From: Pseudobdellovibrionaceae bacterium
Lineage (GTDB): Bacteria > Bdellovibrionota > Bdellovibrionia > Bdellovibrionales > JAMPXM01
Length of the DNA stretch: 64,000 bases
Direction of reading: 5' to 3'
NCBI GenBank assembly: GCA_947462815.1
Contig: CANHQR010000004.1
Coordinates: forward strand, 1-64,000
The translations under genes and the position numbers were made by a program. The notes beneath the pieces are model-generated. The model had not been told where the DNA came from. It did no database searches and worked only from the letters and a program-made list of their open reading frames with translations. Below are positions 29,882-38,999 of this stretch, one piece after another. Every line of letters begins with the position of its first letter. Position 1 is the stretch's first letter.

Positions 29882-31459
29882 CTAGACTCCGGTACTTTCG
29901 CGTCGCACCCAGCCCTCCGCCCATCGCGCCAGCTGCACAAATGGCAAACCCAACAGGAAGTAGAGCCCAGCGACGAGAAGGCCCAAGCCTAAGTAATCAA
30001 AGGACGCCGAGGCCAACTGCCCGTAGGTCGACGTGAGCTCCACCATGGTGATCACCGAAACCAAAGAGGAGTCTTTGAGCAGGGCGATGAAGTCATTCGT
30101 CATCGGAGGTAAGACCAGCTTCGCGGCTTGAGGCCAAATGATATGTCTCAATCGTTGCCACAGGTTCATTCCCAAAGCCCGGGCGGCATCAACTTGCGCC
30201 CGAGGAACGGAGAGTACTCCCGCGCGGTAGTTCTCCGCCTCGCAAGCTCCATAATTCAAACCCAATCCAAGTACGGCGGCGACAAACGGCGAAAGCTCCA
30301 CGCCGACTCGTGGCAGACCATAGAATATTAAAAACAACTGAATCAGAAGCGGCGTGCCGCGAAACACTTCGACAAATGCGACGGCTAACCAGCGAATTGG
30401 AGCTGGCCCATAGAGTCGCATGGTGCTCACCAAGACGCCGACGAACATCGCCAGCAACATGGAAATCAGTGAGATCTTCAGCGTCATCCAGGCTCCTCGA
30501 GCCAGCAACGGTGCGTACTTGGCGTAGCGAGCGACACGCTCCGACCAAGCTTGCTCGGATTCCAAACGGCGCAAATCCTCGAGGAATTTTTGATATTCGA
30601 CCGGCGGATTTTTTGGCGAAGGAGATTGAGACCAGGCCTCAGCCGTCAAAGTGTTCCAGAGTCCCCATCGTTCCAAAATCCGACGAAGGCTTCCGTCTTC
30701 AATCATCGCTGTGAGAGCGACATCAACGTCTCCTGCAAGTTTCACATCATCGCGTCGTACAGCCACGCCATATTCCATGCGACCAATAGATTCGCCGACG
30801 ATCTTGAGTCGCGGATTGGTCTTGGCGTAATAGATGGCGATGGGCTCATCGAGGAACACGGCATCGAGCCGACCCCATGCAAGGTCTTGGTAAGCATGAA
30901 GCTCTTCGCTGTAGGTGACGACCTGCAGAGGAAAGCTCTGTTCGCCCAACATTCGCTGTGCCAAACTCCCTGCCAGAGTCCCGACGCGCTGACCTTGCAA
31001 ATCCTCGAGTCGATTCACATTATCGATCTCTTTTCGCACCGCGATCACCTGGGAAGTGATGTAGTAAGGACGCGAGAAGCGAACAACGCGCGCGCGATCA
31101 TCAGTGATCTCCAGTCCGTTGACGATCAGATCGCAGTCGCCGCGCTTAAGCCCCTCGACCAAGCCTTCCCAATTGTTCTGACGAAATTCGATATCTCGAC
31201 CCAAACGCTGGGCGAGCTCTGCAACAATCTCGGCTTCAAAGCCCTTGATCCGCTGAGGCGCTTCTGGATCTTTGAAAGAAAACGGTGCACCACTTTCCGC
31301 ATCGGCGCCCCAACCCAAAGTCGCTGGGCTCTTCAAGTCCAAGGCCTGCGCCTGTTCAGCAGAAAATCCGATCAAAAAAAGCACATAGACCAAGATAGCC
31401 AAATAACAAACTGGCGATAAGCGTTGAAGACTCTGCATTCGAAAACAAGCCAACTTCAT
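29882..31459 (-). CDS. Amino-acid ABC transporter, substrate-binding domain fused to permease
   Basis: SBP_bac_3 pattern (RIKGFEAEIVAELAQRLGRDIEFRQNNWEGLVEGLKRGDCDLIVNGLEIT) followed by HisM-type permease (FRGTPLLIQLFLIFYGLP). Confidence 0.92.
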   Translation of the reverse strand: MKLACFRMQSLQRLSPVCYLAILVYVLFLIGFSAEQAQALDLKSPATLGWGADAESGAPFSFKDPEAPQRIKGFEAEIVAELAQRLGRDIEFRQNNWEGLVEGLKRGDCDLIVNGLEITDDRARVVRFSRPYYITSQVIAVRKEIDNVNRLEDLQGQRVGTLAGSLAQRMLGEQSFPLQVVTYSEELHAYQDLAWGRLDAVFLDEPIAIYYAKTNPRLKIVGESIGRMEYGVAVRRDDVKLAGDVDVALTAMIEDGSLRRILERWGLWNTLTAEAWSQSPSPKNPPVEYQKFLEDLRRLESEQAWSERVARYAKYAPLLARGAWMTLKISLISMLLAMFVGVLVSTMRLYGPAPIRWLAVAFVEVFRGTPLLIQLFLIFYGLPRVGVELSPFVAAVLGLGLNYGACEAENYRAGVLSVPRAQVDAARALGMNLWQRLRHIIWPQAAKLVLPPMTNDFIALLKDSSLVSVITMVELTSTYGQLASASFDYLGLGLLVAGLYFLLGLPFVQLARWAEGWVRRESTGV

Positions 31460-32217
31460 ACGAAATGCCTTAGAAACTTTTGCGTCAGTGGGTGCTGAGG
31501 GCTATTAAAGACTTGCTCAGGAGGCCCTTCTTCGACGATTCGCCCTGCGTTCATGACGCACACTCGGTCCGCAAAGCGTTCGGCGAATTTCAATTCATGA
31601 GTCACCAAAATCTGTGTCGGTCGCGACTCACCTAGGCTGAGCTCCGACATGACGGCCAGAACCTCGCTGACCATTTCCGGATCCAGCGCACTCGTCGGTT
31701 CGTCATAAAGCATAACCTTAGGCGACATTGCGAGGGCTCGAGCGATCGCCCCTCGCTGCTGTTGGCCACCTGAAAGTTGCTGAGGATAGTGTTCAGCAAA
31801 ATCCGCCAATCCGACTCGTCTCAACAGGATTTCAGCTCGTTCGCGGGCCAAATCGCGTGTGAGGCCCTGCACCACCATCGGCGCACGCATCAGATTTTCG
31901 CGAAGACTCATATGTGTAAAGAGATTGAAGCTTTGAAAAACCATTCCCACTTGCTGGCGCACGCGTAGAGCTCGACGTTCAAACTCTCGCTCGCCCAAAT
32001 CGCGCCAAGGCAAAAGATGTTCTCCGACAACTCCGACTTTTCCTTGATCGAAAGCTTGCAGTCCATTCAGACACCGCAGCAATGTGGATTTGCCACATCC
32101 CGACGGTCCGATGATCGCGACACGTTCTCCCTCATTGACATAAAGCTCGGCTCGATCGAGGACTTGTCGACCGGACAGCTGGAGCTGCAAAGAGATCGCG
32201 CGCAGAAGCATCGCCAT
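31456..32217 (-). CDS. Amino-acid ABC transporter ATP-binding protein (GlnQ-like)
   Basis: IIGPSGCGKSTLLRCLNGL, QLSGGQQQRGAIARALAMSPKVMLYDEPTSALDPE. Confidence 0.95.
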   Translation of the reverse strand: MAMLLRAISLQLQLSGRQVLDRAELYVNEGERVAIIGPSGCGKSTLLRCLNGLQAFDQGKVGVVGEHLLPWRDLGEREFERRALRVRQQVGMVFQSFNLFTHMSLRENLMRAPMVVQGLTRDLARERAEILLRRVGLADFAEHYPQQLSGGQQQRGAIARALAMSPKVMLYDEPTSALDPEMVSEVLAVMSELSLGESRPTQILVTHELKFAERFADRVCVMNAGRIVEEGPPEQVFNSPQHPLTQKFLRHFV

Positions 32218-32340
32218 AGCTCACTCTTTCAATGTCATCCTCTCAGGTCAATCCGGCCAGCAGCGCGGCGACTTGTCTTCTCCGTGTGCTCGTGATGGCC
32301 TAGGATGATGTCGAACCCAAGCGCGCCCACCTTGAAATTC

Positions 32341-32889
32341 ATGACGTCTAAACTTCTGCCGCTCAGCGTTCTTCTTCTTTTGATTGGGCTTCCTCTCGCG
32401 GGCGTTTTCTATACACCTGACGGGCGAGGTTGGAACACTTGGGGCCATCTCCCCCAAATTCGACTCGTGGGCAAAGAAGATCAAGATGGCCGCGTCCACG
32501 CGCTGCTCGTCGCCAAGGTGATAGCGACACCTGCCTACGAATTTCCCATCGTTTCACTCGGCTTTCGCCGGCTGACTTATCTCACGCAAGCTGAGATCAT
32601 TGGCATCACACCGCCCAGCGATCCCGAAGTCGTCGGTCTTGAAACTCACGGTACACTTCAAAAGGGTGGTCGCTATCTTCTGCTGCTCAATTCAAACAAT
32701 GAAGTCTTCGATGGCCTTGAGTTGGAGAATGATGGACGCGTGCGTCTCATCGATGTGGAAATGAATCAGCGTCTTGCCGGTCAGCCGATCGGCGGCATCG
32801 CCTACACGGATCCGATGAGTGTTGAAGAGGCTGCCGAAAAGCTATTGGGCCAAAAGTTTCCGCGTATTCCGACTCGATTTCACCCTTGA
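32341..32889 (+). CDS. Hypothetical exported protein
   Basis: ORF 32305-32889; probable start MTSKLLPLSVLLLLIGLPLAGVF with signal-like N-terminus; family not recognised. Confidence 0.55.
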   Translation: MTSKLLPLSVLLLLIGLPLAGVFYTPDGRGWNTWGHLPQIRLVGKEDQDGRVHALLVAKVIATPAYEFPIVSLGFRRLTYLTQAEIIGITPPSDPEVVGLETHGTLQKGGRYLLLLNSNNEVFDGLELENDGRVRLIDVEMNQRLAGQPIGGIAYTDPMSVEEAAEKLLGQKFPRIPTRFHP

Positions 32890-32929
32890 GCTCTCGACAT
32901 CACCCTGAGTATCGAAGTGGAGATCTTCT

Positions 32930-33358
32930 TCAATTCTGCAATGGTGCCAGCAGTTGCTTAACGGCCTCTAAAATGTCGGGATGATAGTTGAAGACTTTCT
33001 CGACTTCGGTTTCTGGAACCCAAACGACGCCTCGATGATACTGGGCATCCTGAACATCCGTGCGAAGCTGCTTTTCAAGATCGGCCGCATAGAACCATGT
33101 TCGACAAGCGTAGGACTTTCCATCCCAGTTGAAGTCATATTCGCGAACGTATTCCGTCTCGAGTTTGACCCGAACAAGACAGCCGGTCTCCTCCAGGCAC
33201 TCACGCCTTGCGGCGGCCTCCCGACTCTCGCCGGGCTCGATTCCGCCACCCGGCAGGAATACGTAATTCACTTGTGTCGTCGGATCCGTAGCACGAAAGG
33301 CTAAAATCGAAGCTTGATGCCGAACCACGACAGTCACTCTCTCGCGCCAAAATTTCAC
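32930..33358 (-). CDS. NUDIX hydrolase
   Basis: GGGIEPGESREAAARRECLEETGC Nudix box. Confidence 0.93.
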   Translation of the reverse strand: MKFWRERVTVVVRHQASILAFRATDPTTQVNYVFLPGGGIEPGESREAAARRECLEETGCLVRVKLETEYVREYDFNWDGKSYACRTWFYAADLEKQLRTDVQDAQYHRGVVWVPETEVEKVFNYHPDILEAVKQLLAPLQN

Positions 33359-33428
33359 GCTTTCCTCCGCCGTGCGCAGTTTTCCGACCGTAAGTCATGA
33401 GTGGATCGTAGGTCCCACAAACAACAGG

Positions 33429-34340
33429 TCAGCGCGCCGCGCCCGTACGCGTGCCCGAAACCAAGCGTCCCAGCCCGTAAACCAAGACCGCACTGGCGGG
33501 CATCATCAACGCCATGGTGGGAACCGTTGGCAAGCTTCCATCGCCCCACGAGAGCGAAGTCAAGAAGCCCAATCCAGCCCCCCCAGCTGTGGCCAACAAA
33601 ATTCGCCAAGCTAATCCGCGCAAACTTCGATGCCAACGAACGAGAATGACGGGAACAAGAAACAAGCTCGCCAACGTAAACAGCAGTCCTAAAAACTGTA
33701 CGGCTCCAGCGATCAATATGAAACTCGCCAGATTCATCGCGAGGTCGACTTGCTGATCTCGGCGCCGCAAGGGTGGCAACTCAAAACTCATGAGATTAAA
33801 TGAAATGGCCGTGAGTCTTTTCCAGGCCCAGATCATACCGACTCCGACCGCAAGACCCAAAACAGAGAGCAACTGCGCCTCAGTTTCACTCGACACAGCG
33901 AGGTCGCCAAAGTAGGCCGCCGAAGTGTGGGCCTCGAGGCCCGGCGAAATCGCAATCACGCAGGCGTTCAAAGACATCAGCATACAAAACAGTGCGATAA
34001 AGTAGGTATTTCTCGATGGCCACTTCGTTCGAATCAGGCGCTGTGAGATGAGACCCATGACCAAGGCAAACAGAAAGCCACTCATCGTCGGCCAGAGACT
34101 GGGCTCGTGCGGGTGCGTGTGCTCGCCATGCAGGGCCGCCAACAAACCCAGAGCTGAGATCACACCGAGAGAAGCCGACTGACTGACCACCAAAGTCTGC
34201 ATGGCTTGCTGCCGCGCCGCGAGCTGCGTGCCAATGAGAGCGAGCGCAGCAGAAACAATCACAGCGGCCACGACGGACCATTTATAAATCCAAATGAGCT
34301 CACTCACGCGAGGCCTCGACAATTTGAAGACTGGTGTCAT
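33429..34340 (-). CDS. znuB: Metal (zinc) ABC transporter permease, ZnuB-like
   Basis: ABC-3 family hydrophobic protein adjacent to ZnuC- and ZnuA-like genes. Confidence 0.75.
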   Translation of the reverse strand: MTPVFKLSRPRVSELIWIYKWSVVAAVIVSAALALIGTQLAARQQAMQTLVVSQSASLGVISALGLLAALHGEHTHPHEPSLWPTMSGFLFALVMGLISQRLIRTKWPSRNTYFIALFCMLMSLNACVIAISPGLEAHTSAAYFGDLAVSSETEAQLLSVLGLAVGVGMIWAWKRLTAISFNLMSFELPPLRRRDQQVDLAMNLASFILIAGAVQFLGLLFTLASLFLVPVILVRWHRSLRGLAWRILLATAGGAGLGFLTSLSWGDGSLPTVPTMALMMPASAVLVYGLGRLVSGTRTGAAR

Positions 34341-34974
34341 TCAAATTCCTTCCTCTGAGTCGAATCACCTTCACGGGAAAATTCTCGCGCAAACTCACGG
34401 GAATCCGATGTTCTTCGCCATGCGCAACCAGCAAAACCGATGCTCCTCGTCCGAGACTCGCCAAAATCTCCGACCAAAGCGCCTGAGTGGACTCGTGGTC
34501 GAGATGATTGAAAGGCTCATCCAGCAAAAATAGGCGTGACGACGATCGGAAGAGTCGTGTGAGCAAAGCCTTCTGGCGCTCGCCTCCACTCGCCGAATCC
34601 CATTGCACGTCCCACATATCGGGCTTCAAGATCTCTTGCGTATGTCGTGATTCGCCTTCGCCCAGCTCGACCACCTCACCCAAGGTCAACGGCAAGAAAA
34701 ACTGGAGCTGTCCTTGCTGGGGAAGATAGGACACGTCTTCATCATCAAAGCTCAAAGTCAGTTCGATTCTTCCGCTACTCTGACGCCACAGGCCTAAAAT
34801 CGCGCGAAGTAAAGTGGACTTCCCCACTCCATTTGGGCCCTGGACGATCATCAACTCACCTGAATTGAGGTCTGCGCTGATCTCATCGAACATCGGCCGA
34901 CCATCAGGACGACGCAGTCGAAAATCTGTCATACGCAGATGCAATGCGGAGCGAGGATCGGCGGACTCTGTCAT
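34300..34974 (-). CDS. znuC: Metal (zinc) ABC transporter ATP-binding protein, ZnuC-like
   Basis: VQGPNGVGKSTLLRAILGL, SASGGERQKALLTRLFRSSSRLFLLDEPFNHLD. Confidence 0.82.
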   Translation of the reverse strand: MTESADPRSALHLRMTDFRLRRPDGRPMFDEISADLNSGELMIVQGPNGVGKSTLLRAILGLWRQSSGRIELTLSFDDEDVSYLPQQGQLQFFLPLTLGEVVELGEGESRHTQEILKPDMWDVQWDSASGGERQKALLTRLFRSSSRLFLLDEPFNHLDHESTQALWSEILASLGRGASVLLVAHGEEHRIPVSLRENFPVKVIRLRGRNLNDTSLQIVEASRE

Positions 34975-36032
34975 CTCCCCTTCACCTCAGGCTGAGTCAC
35001 AGACTGCTTCAACACTTCAATGAGCTGTTCAATGTAAAACCGTTGCAGCTTTTCGATGCGATCCAATTTGACATCACCGGATTGAAGCATCACGGGCCAA
35101 CGACGATGCGGAACTCCGCTGAGCTCAGAAAACTTTGTCATGGTCGATGCCGGATGATGAGTCGCCGCCAAAGCCACGCGCACACCTTCCGCTGTAGCCC
35201 ACTGAGCCGCCTTCGCAATCCGGGCCGCCGAAGGGGGAACGCCGGGCTTTTCTTCAATTGCACCAATGCTGTGCAGACGATAAGCCGCAAACAAGTAAGT
35301 GAAATCCTGATGATACTCCATGAATCGCACCGAGGCTCCTGCACCCAAGGACTGCACCACCGTGGCGAGCTTCGACAACAAGTCCTGATGAAGGCTGGTC
35401 ATGCGCTTTTCAAACAGAATGACTTGGGCCGCAATCTTTTGAGCCGAGCCCGGGCGAAGGCGAGCCATACAATCCCCGAGTCGCCGACCCGCCGAAATCA
35501 AGTGCAAGGGACTCAAATAAAAATGTGGATTACCCGAGGCGTGCACGTCACCCATCGCCCGTGTAATGGGCCCCTGCGGCTTCTGCAGAACTTCGACAGC
35601 CGATCCCAACTCACAGTAACCCGGGCCTCCGACCTGCACTTGTGCGTGGCCACTCTTGGCGAGCACCTTGCTTAGCCACGCGTTCTCCAACTCCAAGCCT
35701 GCAGAAACGATGAGATCAGCTCGTGAGGCTCGCTTCACAAAGGACGGTAGAGCCTCGACAAAATGGGGATCCTCGTTGCCGCGCAACAAAGCCTCCACCT
35801 CGACACGCAAGCCAGCTTCTCCCCCTGAAAGCTCGCGAGCCATTTCCGCGAACTCAGGCAAGGTGGTGACGATGCGAAGAGGCTCTTCCCCTGAGGCGAC
35901 TGGCGACAGCCAACTCGAGGCACACAAAGCGCCGATCACCAGCCAGGTATTCAATCGGTATCTGGATGCGCGAGGAACCTCGAAGATCGACTTAAAGATC
36001 GGATTAAAGTCCAAGGCTCTCTCCTCTTTCAT
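34971..36032 (-). CDS. znuA: Metal (zinc) ABC transporter substrate-binding protein, ZnuA-like
   Basis: GNEDPHFVEALPSF, GDVHASGNPHFYLSP, FMEYHQDFTYLFAAY: conserved ligand motifs of cluster 9 SBPs. Confidence 0.88.
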   Translation of the reverse strand: MKEERALDFNPIFKSIFEVPRASRYRLNTWLVIGALCASSWLSPVASGEEPLRIVTTLPEFAEMARELSGGEAGLRVEVEALLRGNEDPHFVEALPSFVKRASRADLIVSAGLELENAWLSKVLAKSGHAQVQVGGPGYCELGSAVEVLQKPQGPITRAMGDVHASGNPHFYLSPLHLISAGRRLGDCMARLRPGSAQKIAAQVILFEKRMTSLHQDLLSKLATVVQSLGAGASVRFMEYHQDFTYLFAAYRLHSIGAIEEKPGVPPSAARIAKAAQWATAEGVRVALAATHHPASTMTKFSELSGVPHRRWPVMLQSGDVKLDRIEKLQRFYIEQLIEVLKQSVTQPEVKGR

Positions 36033-36149
36033 CTTCTTTTTTTCTTCTTCTATTTCTTCTTCTTTTTTGGCAGCTCACTAACTTGGCTGAAAATCAGGCT
36101 CTATAGCCATCGATCAGCACGAATCGACCAGCACATAGAATCGACAAGA

Positions 36150-37301
36150 TCAAAAGTCGTGCGCCGGGTGAGCTCCCATAATGTAAACAGCTTGCAGCAT
36201 AAACTGTCGATCGCGTAGATCTCCAGAGCCTTCGGTCGTGTCCACTTCATGAGCATACGCCATGCGAAACAAGAGATACTCACTCGAACGATAAGTGAAT
36301 GTCGGCACAATCGCATAGTCCAGATCCGCTCGCCTTTGACCGTTGGAGGTGAACTTGAGACTCAACTCGGAAAACGCATCGAAGCGACAACCGAAGCTCC
36401 AGTTCGAGTCCCATCCATACTGAGGATAAACATAGGCGCCCACCTGCTGAACATCTTCGGCGCCTGAACGTCGACGCGTTTGCAAGTAGGCCTCGCTCTG
36501 CACCAACCAAGTCAAACGACGGCCCTCGCGAAATTTGTACGTCCAATCGAACCCCGCAAGCTCGGTGATGCTACCTGCCGAATCACTTCGGCGCAAAAAC
36601 GTCGCGCCCAACAGATGTCCGCCCGAAGTATCACTTTCGACGAACCAGGTCGGATGCAAATAAACTAAGGGGTGAATGGGACGCTGACCCTCGGTGTGAC
36701 AATGTCCGAAGCAGTAGCCATTCGTCACGCCGATGGTGAAGTCCACGACGGCATCGGTCGGCAGATTCCAAGTATACTCAAGGCCCGAGTCGGCGGCGCT
36801 CTCGGCTTGTAGAACTCCCGCCCCTGCATTGAAGAACTGTCGATGCACCTTCGGCGCTGTAATGAAGGGCCAATCGTGTTGATGAAACTGATTCAGCCGC
36901 CCCACACCCAATAGGAACTTCCCGAGCTTGAATCGACTTTGAGGAATCAGCTTGCTGGAGCCGACGTAGCCTTCGTGAAGTCCAAAACGAAATTCATCCG
37001 ATTCCGTGTGACCTGCGAAAACCAAAACGCCATCGAACATCGGGTCGATGGCTCCAGAAAAGGAAAACTCAGCCGAGCGCGGAACCCAACGATTTTGTGA
37101 GTCTTGATCCAAAGAAAACGGTCCCACAAGATCCACAGCCGCAAAGACATCCATCGGAAGTTGTCGTGGCGCTTCACTCGTCCTGGCGATGGGCGGCTGA
37201 GCCAAGAAGCCAAGCCCCAAGAAAAAGGCGACAGAGAACCAGTGCGCCGCGCGCTTGAGATCCTTCGATTCTGCAAACAATGTCCGAGCTGTGCTTCGCA
37301 T
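36150..37301 (-). CDS. Putative outer-membrane beta-barrel protein linked to zinc genes
   Basis: Signal peptide, alternating hydrophobic strands, ends with aromatic residue F (GAHPAHDF); FGHCHTEGQRPIHP loop; same strand upstream of znuA. Confidence 0.6.
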   Translation of the reverse strand: MRSTARTLFAESKDLKRAAHWFSVAFFLGLGFLAQPPIARTSEAPRQLPMDVFAAVDLVGPFSLDQDSQNRWVPRSAEFSFSGAIDPMFDGVLVFAGHTESDEFRFGLHEGYVGSSKLIPQSRFKLGKFLLGVGRLNQFHQHDWPFITAPKVHRQFFNAGAGVLQAESAADSGLEYTWNLPTDAVVDFTIGVTNGYCFGHCHTEGQRPIHPLVYLHPTWFVESDTSGGHLLGATFLRRSDSAGSITELAGFDWTYKFREGRRLTWLVQSEAYLQTRRRSGAEDVQQVGAYVYPQYGWDSNWSFGCRFDAFSELSLKFTSNGQRRADLDYAIVPTFTYRSSEYLLFRMAYAHEVDTTEGSGDLRDRQFMLQAVYIMGAHPAHDF

Positions 37302-37381
37302 ACGACTCTCGTCAATTCATAGTTGATGTTGAAGGATCCGTTTTGCTCAGCACGAGCTCAATCAAAATGCAGCTCTACGTT

Positions 37382-38068
37382 TCACTCATGACGGTCACGA
37401 ACATCTTGTCGATCTAAGCCCAACAAACTCGCACCGCGCAAGCGAGCGCCCCATTGCACGCCAATTCCCTGCACGGGCAAAAGGTCTTCAAGCAATTCGT
37501 CGCCTTGCGCCTGATTCCACAATACGGCATGCATTTGATCGCCATCATTGTTGTGCACATCCCACCAAAGCTCATGCTCTTGATCCGCACGAAATCGCGG
37601 CAGCAGGTCCGTGTAATCGCGCTCTTCCGATCCAACGATCAAAGCGATCGAGAGCTGATCGGTCCCGACGGGCCGACGAATCCAAAGGTCGACCCCACCG
37701 TTCAAATCGCTATTGGCGAAGGTTTGAAGGCGCAACTCGCCACCTTCTTCGATCTTGAACTTGAGGTAAAAGTTGTGAGCCGAGTTGGCTTTCAGCATCG
37801 GCGAGGCCAATCGAATCTGCCCATCGCCTTCGATTTGACCACGGCCCAACTTGAAGTTTGAGCCCGGAAGAATCTCAAACTTGAAACCCCCGAGCTTTTG
37901 ATCTTCCGGCAAGGCTTCGGCCGCTTCGCGGTCCGGATTTCGCGAAGACCCGCAGGCCGAGATCGACACGAGGGCGATGCACGCCAGCATCATGACGCCG
38001 ACAACACGGATTGTAGGTTTCGACGACTGAAAATGAGCCTTGGGGCTCGAGCCTTTGGAATAAGACAT
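37382..38068 (-). CDS. Hypothetical lipoprotein
   Basis: Lipobox LVSISACGSS; between the zinc-linked OMP and the Cys/His protein. Confidence 0.6.
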   Translation of the reverse strand: MSYSKGSSPKAHFQSSKPTIRVVGVMMLACIALVSISACGSSRNPDREAAEALPEDQKLGGFKFEILPGSNFKLGRGQIEGDGQIRLASPMLKANSAHNFYLKFKIEEGGELRLQTFANSDLNGGVDLWIRRPVGTDQLSIALIVGSEERDYTDLLPRFRADQEHELWWDVHNNDGDQMHAVLWNQAQGDELLEDLLPVQGIGVQWGARLRGASLLGLDRQDVRDRHE

Positions 38069-38164
38069 ATTCTCTCACCTCATGGAGCGTACGATTTCAC
38101 TCTTGCAGGTTCACTCTTGCAGGTAGCGTCGGAACATCGAACTTCGAATCGTTCTGGACAGCGA

Positions 38165-38749
38165 TCAGAATTCACCAGCACCAGCGCGCGTCTGACGATG
38201 GCAATCGACGTGTGAGCCATGTTGGTGACACGCCATGAAGCTGGTTTGCAATCCAACTCCGGGTTTCTGCCATTCCATTCGGTAGTAGGCGTATGCACCC
38301 CGCACCCAAAGCTTCAAAGAGACCAATTGCTCGAGCGCGGCAATTTTGCTCGTGAACTCATCCTCTGCGGCCAACAATGTCTCCAGCAGGAGTTGATCGC
38401 TCAGGCGGCGTTGCGAATGCGAATAGGCCTGCGAGGGCAAGCCACCTCCCAACACGCAAGCGGGCGAGCAACGTAGCTCTTGACCCACAATCGAGCTCGC
38501 CGAGTCCGCAACCCACACGCGGACGATCTGCTCGCCACTGGTCGCGTCAATCTGCGAGCTGAGACCCACAAATTCGGTGCCCAACACACGTCCCGTTGCC
38601 GCCAAATAGTTTTGCGCGAAGACCTCGCGAGCTGACCAGCTCGACTCAAACAAATTCGCGGCCGTGGGAGTTTGCGCTCCCGCCGAAGGGGAAACGCTGA
38701 ACAAAAGAGCAGCACTCAATATCCAAAATCGATATCCAAGACTTAGCAT
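38165..38749 (-). CDS. Hypothetical secreted protein with C-terminal Cys/His cluster
   Basis: Signal peptide (WILSAALLFSVSPSAGAQ) and C-terminal FMACHQHGSHVDCHRQ. Confidence 0.6.
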   Translation of the reverse strand: MLSLGYRFWILSAALLFSVSPSAGAQTPTAANLFESSWSAREVFAQNYLAATGRVLGTEFVGLSSQIDATSGEQIVRVWVADSASSIVGQELRCSPACVLGGGLPSQAYSHSQRRLSDQLLLETLLAAEDEFTSKIAALEQLVSLKLWVRGAYAYYRMEWQKPGVGLQTSFMACHQHGSHVDCHRQTRAGAGEF

Positions 38750-38838
38750 TTGATCTTTTCCTAGATTGAAGTTTCGTTTTCCGACGGCCCACCCGCGGGA
38801 TGCACCATTCTTTATCCGAATCCTAACGCCGTTTCAAC

Positions 38839-38861
38839 TTATTGCGAATGATTTGCAATAA
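38839..38861. promoter_or_regulatory. Predicted Fur-family (Zur-type) operator
   Basis: TTATTGCGAATGATTTGCAATAA: 23 bp with 10/11 arm symmetry about a central G, located 90-112 bp upstream of the 38749 start; a TTGAAA-N17-TAAAGA promoter-like pair lies just downstream on the minus strand. Confidence 0.6.
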
Positions 38862-38999
38862 GGTCCAGCGCTCAAATCGAAGAATTCCGTCCGTCTGAGG
38901 CCCCGCCGTCGACCACCCCGCAGTCCAAGGAGATTAAAATGCTCTTATGGACCCAGACCGCGTTTTGACCCCTCAATCTTCGATCCCGTAAACTGAGGC

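Noticed and set aside
30551-31420. 289-aa plus-strand ORF
   Set aside because: Antisense to the SBP-permease fusion; no family features.
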